From the IMG/VR virus record IMGVR_UViG_3300044627_002210, positions 1-42,350 of that record: DNA of 42,350 nt, one strand, 5' to 3'. This stretch comes from a virus. Positions 30,318-37,404 of this stretch are shown piece after piece. Position numbers and translations under genes: made by a program. Position 1 is the stretch's first letter, and each line of letters starts with the position of its first letter. The notes below the pieces were generated by a model. The model did no database searches. It was not told the origin of the DNA and saw only the letters and a list, made by a program, of their open reading frames with translations.

Positions 30318-30650
30318 ATGACAACGACACTTAAAAGCAACTGGATGGGAAGCAAGAACTCAGCACCAACGATCTTCCGAGCAGCATCAAGGGGCAACGT
30401 GTTCACACGTTCGGAGAAGCTGAAAATGATCTTCGCGGAAAAGGATCGCGCCCATCGCAAGGCGGAACGGGTTGAATTGCTCTTTCAGGAGCGCAACAAG
30501 GCGGCGGAAGAGAAAGCCAAGCGGGAAAGGTTCTTTGCCGCGACAAACGCCCTACAGGAGCATCCTGACGCAAAGGTGAGGCATTCCAAGAGTGGATCGT
30601 ATATCCAACCGCGAGTCAATGGCGCATTCCAAGCCAAGATCGCCCTATAA
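30318..30650 (+). CDS. Basic helical protein, 110 aa
   Basis: Hexamer TACACT at 30303-30308 with a 9-base spacer (GATACCACA). A long basic helix (EKDRAHRKAERVELLFQERNKAAEEKAKRERFF) and a short tail. Could bind nucleic acid. Followed by a hairpin. Confidence 0.74.
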   Translation: MTTTLKSNWMGSKNSAPTIFRAASRGNVFTRSEKLKMIFAEKDRAHRKAERVELLFQERNKAAEEKAKRERFFAATNALQEHPDAKVRHSKSGSYIQPRVNGAFQAKIAL

Positions 30651-30664
30651 ATTCTCGTCGGATA

Positions 30665-30717
30665 GTCCCCTTCCTCCCGCTGGTGAGTAGGGTTTGCAAG
30701 GGAAGGGGACGACTTTT
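30665..30717 (+). terminator. Rho-independent terminator
   Basis: GTCCCCTTCC at 30665-30674 pairs exactly with GGAAGGGGAC at 30701-30710, with CCC/GGG inside the loop, then GACTTTT running into the next box. It closes the transcript of the 30318 gene. Confidence 0.75.
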
Positions 30718-30740
30718 AAAAACTAGACCATAATCAGCAC

Positions 30741-30938
30741 ATGAACATGTATTATATCCATTGGCAAGCCCCGCCCGCAAAAGGTATGAAAAATCCTCTT
30801 TCAAATCTTTACAAATTCACGATTGTTCGTTTGTCTGATTCTAATGAACGTTTCACGAATCGCAAGCCAAGGAAAGATTTGAACCGGATTGATTTCATGG
30901 TTTGGGATAATGAGGAAAATCAAGAGGTTAAAAACTAG
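30741..30938 (+). CDS. Hypothetical protein, 65 aa
   Basis: Hexamer CATAAT at 30729-30734. Strand-rich, basic middle (NERFTNRKPRKDLNRIDFMVW), ends VKN-TAG in the next box. Unknown. Confidence 0.73.
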   Translation: MNMYYIHWQAPPAKGMKNPLSNLYKFTIVRLSDSNERFTNRKPRKDLNRIDFMVWDNEENQEVKN

Positions 30939-30952
30939 ACCACAATACGGAC

Positions 30953-31192
30953 ATGAAAGCAACAATTGATCCCAAGGAAGTGACAGTGAGACATAGCATC
31001 CGGGAAGATGTGGGGAGGGAATTCCTGACAGTGGATTGTCCCGAAGGATGGGATGATGTGAAGAAGCTTGTGAAAAAGGTTCTCACGTTTGAGGGGAGGA
31101 AATTCGCTTACACGGGATGGAATAGCGATAGGAACGAAGCTTTCTTCGCTCGCCCTTTGAATGGGGTGGAGATGGTTGCCAAAATCTCTTAA
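30953..31192 (+). CDS. Hypothetical protein, paralogue of the 37605 gene, 79 aa
   Basis: Hexamer CACAAT at 30941-30946. GWDDVKKLVKKVLTFEGRKFAYTGWNSDRNEAFF is closely matched by the gene at 37605 (GWDDVKKISKKVLTYEGRKFLFSGWNSDRNDCFF). Small alpha/beta protein of a phage family without known function; two copies kept in one region. Confidence 0.8.
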   Translation: MKATIDPKEVTVRHSIREDVGREFLTVDCPEGWDDVKKLVKKVLTFEGRKFAYTGWNSDRNEAFFARPLNGVEMVAKIS

Positions 31193-31213
31193 AAACTAAA
31201 CGATAATTAAGCC

Positions 31214-31375
31214 ATGAACGAAATTCAAAAACGATTGGAATACCTTCGCGGGGAGATTGAAGCGGAACGTATCAGTTATGAGGAAATCGCGGAACTGGAA
31301 TCCCTGAAAGAGCATATCAATTCAGGGGATGTCCAACTTCTGGAATGGGCGGGAGTATCAGAATTTAAAAACTAA
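31214..31375 (+). CDS. Hypothetical coiled-coil protein, 53 aa
   Basis: Hexamer GATAAT at 31202-31207. QKRLEYLRGEIEAERISYEEIAELESLKEHI is a helical hairpin or coiled coil. Ends FKN-TAA in the next box. Confidence 0.74.
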   Translation: MNEIQKRLEYLRGEIEAERISYEEIAELESLKEHINSGDVQLLEWAGVSEFKN

Positions 31376-31389
31376 ACCATAATCAGCCC

Positions 31390-31581
31390 ATGACACACCG
31401 CATTGAACTCAAAGAGGACAAAAATGGGTATTTCACTGTGAGAATGAACGGTAGGGATTCCGCCTATGGTCTGACGAAAGAGCAAGCCGATTGGTTCATA
31501 AAAGGATTGTCGATTGCTTTTGCTGAAACGGGTGCTGGGGTGGACAAGAATGATGATTTCTACCGAATCATGTCTTATTAA
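31390..31581 (+). CDS. Hypothetical protein, 63 aa
   Basis: Hexamer CATAAT at 31378-31383. RIELKEDKNGYFTVRMNGRD is a beta hairpin, followed by LTKEQADWFIKGLSIAF, a helix. Unknown. Confidence 0.74.
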   Translation: MTHRIELKEDKNGYFTVRMNGRDSAYGLTKEQADWFIKGLSIAFAETGAGVDKNDDFYRIMSY

Positions 31582-31602
31582 AAACTAGAGGATACTTCAA
31601 AC

Positions 31603-31782
31603 ATGAAACACAAAGCAGGTCTGTATCGGTTTGAGAGAAGCGCGGATTTGTTCGCTGCAATCAAGGGATGCCAAGGGGATACTCTGGAAATCCGTTTGAC
31701 GGAAAAGGAAGCACGAACAATCTTCAAGGATGAGCTATTCCAAAGGTTGGGATTTGTGGGGTGGACATATTTGGGCGAGTGA
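31603..31782 (+). CDS. Hypothetical protein, 59 aa
   Basis: Hexamer GATACT at 31591-31596. The end FQRLGFVGWTYLGE uses TGA, in a box variant GTGAAAACTAG that replaces the usual TTAAAAACTAG. The box and spacer before this gene and before the next are identical for 26 bases. Unknown. Confidence 0.73.
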   Translation: MKHKAGLYRFERSADLFAAIKGCQGDTLEIRLTEKEARTIFKDELFQRLGFVGWTYLGE

Positions 31783-31803
31783 AAACTAGAGGATACTTCA
31801 AAC

Positions 31804-32100
31804 ATGAACAAAATTTATATCGGCACAAGCGCAAAGTATAAATACACTTGCCAATATCCAACCAAAGAGCAGGTTGAAAATGAAATGGATTTTTGCGATG
31901 ATCTGGTGATTGAGGAAACCACGGAATCTGAGCTTCTATTGAAAAGCATTCCCGAAGAATTTGTTTCAGTTTTGTCCTATATGGCATATGAAAGGGGACA
32001 TTCAGCGGGGGAGAGTGAAGTTGCATTGTATTTGAGAGATTTGATTTACGATTTGAAACCCGCAATTGACAAATACACCGCCCGACTACTTAAAAACTAG
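31804..32100 (+). CDS. Conserved phage protein, 98 aa
   Basis: Hexamer GATACT at 31792-31797. The segment EEFVSVLSYMAYERGHSAGESEVALYLRDLIYDL resembles a phage family with an AYERGHSAG core. Function unknown. Stop is in the next box. Confidence 0.77.
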   Translation: MNKIYIGTSAKYKYTCQYPTKEQVENEMDFCDDLVIEETTESELLLKSIPEEFVSVLSYMAYERGHSAGESEVALYLRDLIYDLKPAIDKYTARLLKN

Positions 32101-32114
32101 ATTAAGATTTGATC

Positions 32115-32309
32115 ATGCACCAATACGAGAGCATTAAACAGCAATTGGCAACGATGATTCAGGACATTGCCAATAAAGAAAAAGGAAATATCTCTCTTGA
32201 ATCCAAGATTCATATGAAGAAAGTGAAAAAGGAACTTGGGGAGATGCGTAGGCAATTGATTCTTCTACACTTTGAAATTGAAGACATTTATAACATTTGC
32301 GAGATTTGA
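32115..32309 (+). CDS. Coiled-coil protein, 64 aa
   Basis: Hexamer TAAGAT at 32103-32108, ATG 6 bases on; an upstream TTG in frame is rejected. Helical, Lys/Glu-rich (HMKKVKKELGEMRRQLILLHF). Unknown. A tRNA gene follows. Confidence 0.72.
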   Translation: MHQYESIKQQLATMIQDIANKEKGNISLESKIHMKKVKKELGEMRRQLILLHFEIEDIYNICEI

Positions 32310-32336
32310 AAAAGTCCTATAAAATTAAATAAAAAT

Positions 32337-32414
32337 TGTCCGGTAGCTCAAAGCGGTGAGAGCGCTTGCCTTATAAGTGAGAGGTTGCGGGATCGACACC
32401 CGCCCGGACTACCA
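32337..32414 (+). tRNA. tRNA-Ile (anticodon UAU)
   Basis: Acceptor pairs TGTCCGG with CCGGACT, with a T-T mismatch at the first pair. D-arm GCTC/GAGC, anticodon stem CTTGC/GTGAG with loop CTTATAA (anticodon TAT), T-arm GCGGG-ATCGACA-CCCGC, and encoded CCA. It reads AUA, a codon that is often served poorly by hosts. Confidence 0.88.
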
Positions 32415-32445
32415 CTTTTAAAAACTAGAATAAAATAAAAGCACG

Positions 32446-32904
32446 ATGAAAACAATTGACACAAGAGACTTGAAAGAGCGCAAGGAAGAACTGGAAGCCC
32501 TGCGGGATGTCGTTACGGATGCCCAATCGGAATTGGATCAACACCGCGATTTGAAACCCTCCGAAGAGGATGAGGAAGAAATCAGGGAATGGGAGGATGA
32601 ATTGGATGAATTGGAGGAAACCTTGCAAAATGCCATTGATAATTTCTCCGATGACGAGAAAGGGGAACTGGAGGAATTGGAGGAACTGGAAAGCGAAATT
32701 TCCGATTTTAGCCGTGGGGAAACGATGATTCCCGTCGATGATTTTGAGGACTATGCAAGGGAACTGGCGGAAGATTTGGGAGTAACTGAAAGAAATGCGT
32801 CATGGCCTTACAATCATATTGATTGGGAAGCTGCGGCGGAAGCCTTGGCACAAGATTACACAATCGTTTCCTATCAAGGGGATGACTATTATGTGAGAGC
32901 TTAA
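32446..32904 (+). CDS. Acidic protein with ArdA-like C terminus, 152 aa
   Basis: Hexamer TAAAAT at 32431-32436, 9-base spacer. Residues 1-85 are a Glu/Asp-rich coiled coil. The C-terminal 50 residues (FEDYARELAEDLGV...WPYNHIDWEAAAEALAQDYTIVSYQGDDYYVR) resemble the last domain of ArdA antirestriction proteins, which mimic B-form DNA. The strong negative charge fits a DNA mimic. Antirestriction activity is an inference. Confidence 0.75.
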   Translation: MKTIDTRDLKERKEELEALRDVVTDAQSELDQHRDLKPSEEDEEEIREWEDELDELEETLQNAIDNFSDDEKGELEELEELESEISDFSRGETMIPVDDFEDYARELAEDLGVTERNASWPYNHIDWEAAAEALAQDYTIVSYQGDDYYVRA

Positions 32905-32925
32905 AAACTAAACCATAATAAGGAC

Positions 32926-33216
32926 ATGACGAAACACAAGCTACCAACGATCAAGGAAATTACAAAGCTTCTCATACATTGCAAGAAATACATTGATGAG
33001 GATTCCCGTGCATTTGAGGATGGGGATACGCCATCCATGCAAATCACAATTGGGATCAATACGGAAAATGGGGAATGGGGATATCAAACGGGGGATAATA
33101 GCTATACGGGGGGAGCTTATCTTTATCCAACGTGGGGAGTGGGATATCTCTTTCGGAATTCCAATTGTCGAGAGGTTGCCAAGGAAATTCTGGCAGATGC
33201 CGAAAGCTGCCTTTAA
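32926..33216 (+). CDS. Conserved phage protein, 96 aa
   Basis: Hexamer CATAAT at 32914-32919. The stretch SMQITIGINTENGEWGYQTGDNSYTGGAYLYPTWGVGYLFRNSNC resembles a small phage family with beta-rich core. Unknown role. Confidence 0.77.
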   Translation: MTKHKLPTIKEITKLLIHCKKYIDEDSRAFEDGDTPSMQITIGINTENGEWGYQTGDNSYTGGAYLYPTWGVGYLFRNSNCREVAKEILADAESCL

Positions 33217-33237
33217 AAACTAAACAATAATAAAGCC

Positions 33238-33432
33238 ATGCCTTACTTACTACTGATTGAATGGGGAAATTGTGATAAGACTTACCAATCTTTTCAATTT
33301 CTGAAAGATGCCAAACACGCTTTTGACTCATATGAACATGATGAAAATGTGGAATATCTGCAATTGGTAACTATTGGGGAGGAGGTGGAAAGTTTCTATA
33401 ATCCCGATTGTTGCCCTGAATCAGACTTTTAA
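33238..33432 (+). CDS. Hypothetical protein, 64 aa
   Basis: Hexamer AATAAT at 33226-33231. Strand, helix and strand (YLLLIEWGNCDKTYQSFQF, DAKHAFDSYEHD, YLQLVTIG). CC pair near the end. Unknown. Confidence 0.74.
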   Translation: MPYLLLIEWGNCDKTYQSFQFLKDAKHAFDSYEHDENVEYLQLVTIGEEVESFYNPDCCPESDF

Positions 33433-33453
33433 AAACTAAACCATAATAACGAC

Positions 33454-33735
33454 ATGATTCAACTCAAATGTATTGCCATCGATGGTGAAATGGTTACGGA
33501 AGGAAGGAATTTCAAAAGCATTGATGCAGCTTGGGATCGCTCAAGTGACATGGGGAGCCGATGGTTCTTTTATCCTATCCATGTTGTGACAGGCAAGCGC
33601 AAAATCCTCGCTGTTCCTGATGGTATGGGAGAGCATTGGAAGGGGAGGAACATTGAAACGCTCCAAAGTGCGATTAACGAATTATCTGAGGAAATTTGCG
33701 ATTGGGTGAATGGGGAATGCCCATGCCCTCTTTAA
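33454..33735 (+). CDS. Hypothetical protein, 93 aa
   Basis: Hexamer CATAAT at 33442-33447. Contains RSSDMGSRWFFYPIHVVTGKRKILAVPDGM, a beta core found in small phage proteins. Ends CPCPL. Unknown. Confidence 0.75.
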   Translation: MIQLKCIAIDGEMVTEGRNFKSIDAAWDRSSDMGSRWFFYPIHVVTGKRKILAVPDGMGEHWKGRNIETLQSAINELSEEICDWVNGECPCPL

Positions 33736-33756
33736 AAACTAGCGTAATATAGAGCC

Positions 33757-33960
33757 ATGAAGACACTCCGATACCACGATCAAAAGCCCGTTCGCAAAGG
33801 CGACAAATTCAACGCCCCTCGCTGGGGAACTTGTATTGTGACAGGGTTTGACAGGCTCAACGAATGCGCCTCCGCTAAAAACGTATGCACTGATGAGGAA
33901 TTTGACTTTCTGGGACAGGCGACATTCGGGGAATCTGATCTGGAGAAAAGAAAAGCTTAA
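33757..33960 (+). CDS. Hypothetical basic protein, 67 aa
   Basis: Hexamer TAATAT at 33745-33750. Starts KTLRYHDQKPVRKGDKFNAPRWGTCIVTGFDRL; SH3-like strands are likely. Unknown. Confidence 0.74.
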   Translation: MKTLRYHDQKPVRKGDKFNAPRWGTCIVTGFDRLNECASAKNVCTDEEFDFLGQATFGESDLEKRKA

Positions 33961-33981
33961 AAACTAAACCACAATTACCCC

Positions 33982-34149
33982 ATGAACAAATACAGGATCA
34001 CTTACAAGGATTGTGGGGAAATCATCACGGAATATCGCAAGGGGGGGGATGTTTTTGAAATCCAAGATTGGTTCTGGAATAGCATCATATCATGGCAAGG
34101 GGATACCTATGGGATTGAACTGGTGCAAATCACACGGGTTAAAAACTAG
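33982..34149 (+). CDS. Hypothetical protein, 55 aa
   Basis: Hexamer CACAAT at 33970-33975. YRITYKDCGEIITEYRKGGDVFEIQDWFWNSI; includes a G8 run at 34041-34048 that keeps the frame. Ends VKN-TAG in the next box. Confidence 0.73.
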   Translation: MNKYRITYKDCGEIITEYRKGGDVFEIQDWFWNSIISWQGDTYGIELVQITRVKN

Positions 34150-34163
34150 ATTAAGATTTAGCC

Positions 34164-34415
34164 ATGACCTACAAAGCGATATCAAATCCCTTATGGAAGC
34201 TCAAGGATGAATATGCCCATCTGCTATTACCCAAACACGTTTCCTTTCATGGCGCAATGCCCTCCCCCAAGGAAGCTTATGAAGTGATTCACAAGCCTTC
34301 CATGGAAATCAATGATCGCGGAAGAATCACCTATTCCAATTACTTCTATGGGAAGATCATCCAAACGATGGAGGAAGCCCAAGCAATGGCGGAAAAACTG
34401 AACAATAAAAACTAG
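34164..34415 (+). CDS. Hypothetical protein, 83 aa
   Basis: Hexamer TAAGAT at 34152-34157. Contains LLLPKHVSFHGAMPSPKEAYEVIHKPSMEI and a final helix. Unknown. Ends NKN-TAG in the next box. Confidence 0.74.
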   Translation: MTYKAISNPLWKLKDEYAHLLLPKHVSFHGAMPSPKEAYEVIHKPSMEINDRGRITYSNYFYGKIIQTMEEAQAMAEKLNNKN

Positions 34416-34429
34416 AATACAATAACACC

Positions 34430-34993
34430 ATGAACACGACTGAATTTTGTAACAAATACTCCCCGAATGAGATGTGTGAGGAAGGGCGAGAATTTGCTCT
34501 AAGCCACGAAACCATGTCCCAAGTTTGGGATGCTTGTGAGGAACCAGAATGGCTTTTTTGGATGCTTGAAAAATGCAAACCTCTTGAAAAGGAACAATCA
34601 GTGAGATTGTCCATAGCATTTGCGGAAAAATGTCTTGTCAATATACCTAAAGGGGAAAATCGCCCAAAACTTGCAATTGAAGCTGCAAGGGCATGGATTG
34701 AAAACCCTTGCGAAGAAACACGGTCAGCAGCGTCAGCAGCAGCGTCAGCAGCAGCGTCAGCAGCAGCGTCAGCAGCATGGTCAGCAGCATGGTCAGCAGA
34801 GTCAGCAGCGTCAGCAGCAGCGTCAGCAGCATGGTCAGCAGCATGGTCAGCAGAGTCAGCAGCGTCAGCAGCAGCGTCAGCAGCATGGTCAGCAGAGTCA
34901 GCAGCATGGTCAACAGCACGGTCAGCAGCGTCAGCAGCAAGGTTAGAACACTGTGAGATGATACGGGAAATGATTCCCAATCCATTCCTTTAA
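34430..34993 (+). CDS. Putative immunity-type protein with long Ala/Ser/Trp repeat, 187 aa
   Basis: Hexamer TACAAT at 34418-34423. Residues 1-98 form a folded head (TTEFCNKYSPNEMCEEGREFAL...EWLFWMLEKCKP). Residues 99-170 are tandem AASA units with W or E in fixed places. The short tail reads LEHCEMIREMIP. Proteins with this head and Ala/Ser helix array are found in phages and bacteria and often labelled putative immunity protein. No partner toxin is seen. Confidence 0.78.
   Translation: MNTTEFCNKYSPNEMCEEGREFALSHETMSQVWDACEEPEWLFWMLEKCKPLEKEQSVRLSIAFAEKCLVNIPKGENRPKLAIEAARAWIENPCEETRSAASAAASAAASAAASAAWSAAWSAESAASAAASAAWSAAWSAESAASAAASAAWSAESAAWSTARSAASAARLEHCEMIREMIPNPFL
34722..34946 (+). 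repeat. Trinucleotide-based tandem repeat GTCAGCAGC
   Basis: About 25 units of GTCAGCA plus GC, GCAT or GAG variants inside the coding sequence. In the other frames the same DNA encodes Gln-rich and Ser/Val-rich ORFs, and on the reverse strand Asp/Ala and Leu/Thr ORFs, all of which are artefacts of the repeat. Confidence 0.9.
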
Positions 34994-35014
34994 AAACTAG
35001 ATTAAGATTTGGAC

Positions 35015-35182
35015 ATGACCGAAACACAAGCAAAACAAGCTTTGGATGCATGGACAATCAAAACGTATCTGGATTGGGTTAATAATTATCTGACAATTGA
35101 AAAGATGGCAGGGGATTACAATCTTTCCCCAAGCGGAATGAAAGCGATCATTGAAAAAGGCAAGGAACTTTACGAAGGTTAA
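35015..35182 (+). CDS. Conserved small HTH-like protein, 55 aa
   Basis: Hexamer TAAGAT at 35003-35008. WTIKTYLDWVNNYLTIEKMAGDYNLSPSGMKAIIEKGKELY matches a widespread small phage family that looks like a helix-turn-helix. A regulatory role is possible, not shown. Confidence 0.76.
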   Translation: MTETQAKQALDAWTIKTYLDWVNNYLTIEKMAGDYNLSPSGMKAIIEKGKELYEG

Positions 35183-35203
35183 AAACTAGAGGATAATAAA
35201 GCC

Positions 35204-35479
35204 ATGAAGATCAAACGGGAGGATTACCAAAAGCTGGAAACCATTATCAATACGGAAGCGGAAAGATGCGGGGGAATAGAACATATCAAATCCCTTTATG
35301 AACAAGGACAATTTCCCCGTGCCGATAGGGTGAAAGACCTGCAAAAGAGATTCGTGTGGGATATCCTATTTTCCACAAAGCAATACAATTTTATCAATGA
35401 GCTTTATGAGTATATGAACGATTCCCATATTGAAACCGCCCTGCGGAAGATTTGCCCCAAGGTGGAGAGGAAGTATTAA
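35204..35479 (+). CDS. Hypothetical helical protein, 91 aa
   Basis: Hexamer GATAAT at 35192-35197. Mostly helices (REDYQKLETIINTEAERCGGIEHIKSLYEQ). Unknown. Confidence 0.75.
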   Translation: MKIKREDYQKLETIINTEAERCGGIEHIKSLYEQGQFPRADRVKDLQKRFVWDILFSTKQYNFINELYEYMNDSHIETALRKICPKVERKY

Positions 35480-35500
35480 AAACTAAAGCAGAATAGCACC

Positions 35501-35743
35501 ATGACATTAAATCAATTAAGAAAAGAATTAAAGAAAATCGGATTCAAATTGAAAACTGAAACCCTATCTTGGGGAAGACACGCAAGCATCATCCATGAGG
35601 AAAGCGGTTTGCGTGTTTCCAAAGGGGGAGTGTATTCAAAAGAACAAGCAGAATCATTCCAAGTATTTCATGAATTCAAAGAAAAACACCTTCAAGACTT
35701 CAAGGATATTAAGGAATCCGAAGGACTTGTGGGATTGGTTTAA
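35501..35743 (+). CDS. Hypothetical basic protein, 80 aa
   Basis: Hexamer CAGAAT at 35489-35494. LNQLRKELKKIGFKLKTETLSWGRHASIIHEESG looks like a helix plus beta hairpin. Unknown. Confidence 0.74.
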   Translation: MTLNQLRKELKKIGFKLKTETLSWGRHASIIHEESGLRVSKGGVYSKEQAESFQVFHEFKEKHLQDFKDIKESEGLVGLV

Positions 35744-35764
35744 AAACTAAACGATAATAAGAAC

Positions 35765-36109
35765 ATGCAAGACACAATCAACGGAATCACAATCAAGACA
35801 ACCCTTTCCAATACCAAGCAACCAACGTGGTCAATGGGAATACATAACCATTACAAGGTGAGGGTTTCCAAGGGAAGAAACAGCGTATCCTTCGATTACT
35901 TCGCTAGTATTTACAATACACAAAACAATAAGGAACCCGATGGGAAAGATATCCTTTTCTGCTTTGCATCCGATGTAAGCAATGGGCGGGAGGAATTCGA
36001 TGATTCCATGATGACTCCCCAGCAATACAGGGAATGCAAACGCATGGCCAATGCTGCGAAAAGGATGGAAATTCCCGAGGAAACACTGGTGGAATGGTGG
36101 CAACTTTGA
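35765..36109 (+). CDS. Conserved phage protein, 114 aa
   Basis: Hexamer GATAAT at 35753-35758. HYKVRVSKGRNSVSFDYFAS...DILFCFASDVSNGREEFDDSMM is the pattern of a phage family of unknown role, often ending with a helix followed by Asp-rich text. Stops with TGA about 60 bases before the next box. Confidence 0.77.
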   Translation: MQDTINGITIKTTLSNTKQPTWSMGIHNHYKVRVSKGRNSVSFDYFASIYNTQNNKEPDGKDILFCFASDVSNGREEFDDSMMTPQQYRECKRMANAAKRMEIPEETLVEWWQL

Positions 36110-36192
36110 GGAGACTAACTTTCCAAGGCTGGGGTTTATATGGATTGATGGGGATCGGATTTCTCTCTTAAAAACTAAAGCAGAATAGCACT

Positions 36193-36573
36193 ATGACAAT
36201 CGCCAAACAATTAAAAGTAACAACATTTCCATTCGTCATCAAAGATAAGAATGGCAATACAATCTATTATGAAACCTCCACTGGTTCTTGGAGCAAAAGA
36301 GAACGGGATACCAATGGCAATACAATCTATTGGGAAGACTCCACTGGTTATTGGGGTAAAAGTGAATACGATTCAAGGGGCAATGAAATCTATCGGGAAG
36401 ACTCCACTGGTTATTGGAGTAAAAGTGAATACGATTCAAGGGGCAATGAAATCTATCGGGAAAACTCCTATGGAGTTTTATTTGACAAACGCCCAAAAGT
36501 GGTTGAAATGACATTGCAAGAAATTGCTGATAAGATGGGAATCAAGGTAGAACAATTAAGGATTAAAGACTGA
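36193..36573 (+). CDS. Repeat protein with YEDSTG units and shared C-terminal tail, 126 aa
   Basis: Hexamer CAGAAT at 36181-36186. Four tandem units of about 20 residues, (D/R)xNGNxIYxExSTGxWxK, at residues 15-95. The last 24 residues (EMTLQEIADKMGIKVEQLRIKD) match the tail of the HREDGP proteins at 8314 and 8657 (LTMDEIASKFGIEVSKLKI). The shared tail looks like a short HTH. Known type of phage repeat protein, role unknown. Confidence 0.82.
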   Translation: MTIAKQLKVTTFPFVIKDKNGNTIYYETSTGSWSKRERDTNGNTIYWEDSTGYWGKSEYDSRGNEIYREDSTGYWSKSEYDSRGNEIYRENSYGVLFDKRPKVVEMTLQEIADKMGIKVEQLRIKD

Positions 36574-36603
36574 TAGGGATAGTTATTAGTCAAGACTAAA
36601 AAA

Positions 36604-36695
36604 CTTAGTACAGGCTAAGTTTCTTAGCCATGAAAAACAATCTAAGTCCCTGCTAAGAAAGTATGTTAGGACTAAGAAACTTAGCCTTGGCTAAG
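36604..36695 (+). repeat. CTAAG/CTTAG repeat array
   Basis: Eight copies of CTAAG or its complement CTTAG in 92 non-coding bases (36604, 36615, 36623, 36642, 36653, 36672, 36680, 36691). GCTAAG-TTT-CTTAGC and ACTAAG-AAA-CTTAGC form palindromes of about 15 bases. No gene covers 36574-36762. Looks like a binding-site array for a repressor or replication protein. Confidence 0.8.
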
Positions 36696-36762
36696 ATTTT
36701 GGGATAGGGGAATACGAAAGGATGGAGGCAATTGGTTTTAAAAACTAGCGTAAGATTTTGAC

Positions 36763-37032
36763 ATGAAAAGAAAACCAACGGAATAAGACTTTATTTCCTT
36801 CGCTTGCAATATCGGATTTCGATATCATGAAAGCGGAATCATGCGAAACAAGGACAATTCAAAAGCGGGAATGTATATGAAAGGCGACTTCATCACCGAC
36901 GAGCAAAAGCAAAAGCTGATCGACAAATTCGGGGATTGGGTGGGATTTTTCAAGGCACAATCACAATATGCGCCGGAAAGTATCAAGCCGATCATCATGC
37001 TGAAATCGCAAAAGGAACACGATAAAAACTAG
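36763..37032 (+). pseudogene. Gene with an in-frame TAA at codon 8
   Basis: Hexamer TAAGAT at 36751-36756, ATG after 6 bases. Reads KRKPTE, then TAA (36784-36786), then continues in frame as DFISFACNIGFRYHESGIMRNKDNSKAGMYMKGDF...QKEHDKN to the TAG of the next box. If the stop is real, translation could restart at ATG 36841 for 63 residues. A CAA to TAA change explains it. Compare the gene at 29877. Confidence 0.65.
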
Positions 37033-37046
37033 CGCAGAATAAAGCT

Positions 37047-37193
37047 ATGATAACGACAAAATTTAGAATAATGACGTTAGGACAAGTCTATCACATGGAA
37101 TGGAACGGTGTGTGGACGAAAGACGTAATTATTTCCGAATTGGATACTGGTGGATATTACCAATATGGATTCAAGGTTGCTATGGGACACTGA
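37047..37193 (+). CDS. Hypothetical protein, 48 aa
   Basis: Hexamer CAGAAT at 37035-37040. MITTKFRIMTLGQVYHMEWNGVWTKDVII is strand-rich. Small but flanked by boxes on both sides. Unknown. Confidence 0.7.
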   Translation: MITTKFRIMTLGQVYHMEWNGVWTKDVIISELDTGGYYQYGFKVAMGH

Positions 37194-37217
37194 TAAAAAC
37201 TAAACCAAAATAGCACC

Positions 37218-37286
37218 ATGAACGAAACAATGACCGAATCCGATATCCAAGACATGATTGACTATCACAACGGGATCGTTAAATAA
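37218..37286 (+). CDS. Very short ORF, 22 aa
   Basis: Hexamer CAAAAT at 37206-37211 and ATG 6 bases later. Reads NETMTESDIQDMIDYHNGIVK, then TAA 8 bases before the tRNA cluster. Either a tiny protein or the stub of a gene replaced by tRNA genes; the promoter would then serve the tRNAs. Confidence 0.5.
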   Translation: MNETMTESDIQDMIDYHNGIVK

Positions 37287-37293
37287 GTCTCAT

Positions 37294-37376
37294 GCTTTGG
37301 TGGTGGAATGGCAGACACTACGGACTTAAAATCCGTTGCCAGTAATGGCGTAAGGGTTCAAGTCCCTTCCGAAGCA
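37294..37376 (+). tRNA. tRNA-Leu (anticodon UAA)
   Basis: Acceptor GCTTTGG pairs with CCGAAGC. The anticodon arm is ACGGA-CTTAAAA-TCCGT (anticodon TAA), with a long variable arm (TTGCCAGTAATGGCG) typical of leucine tRNA and a T-arm AAGGG-TTCAAGT-CCCTT. The discriminator is A; after it CCT, so CCA is not fully encoded. Confidence 0.92.
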
Positions 37377-37384
37377 CCTTTCAA

Positions 37385-37400
37385 TGTTCCACGTGGAACA
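37385..37400 (+). other. Perfect parS-type palindrome
   Basis: TGTTCCACGTGGAACA, a complete 16-bp palindrome between the Leu and CAU tRNA genes. It matches the consensus of chromosomal parS sites bound by ParB (TGTTNCACGTGNAACA), in the version known from Pseudomonas. No other copy is seen in this window, and no ParA or ParB gene either. Confidence 0.8.
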
Positions 37401-37404
37401 AAAT

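Noticed and set aside
34357-35057. Long reverse-strand and alternate-frame ORFs over the Ala/Ser repeat
   Set aside because: They arise from the GTCAGCAGC repeat, which is open in every frame. Only the + frame from 34430 has a box, a folded head and a sensible end.
29877-37032. Alternative genetic code with TAA as sense
   Set aside because: TAA is the normal stop of dozens of genes here, usually inside the box. Only two in-frame cases exist, and no matching suppressor tRNA is seen (the Leu tRNA with UAA anticodon reads UUA).
37385-37400. Palindrome as a transcription terminator
   Set aside because: The two halves meet without a loop and there is no T-run after it; the match to parS is complete.
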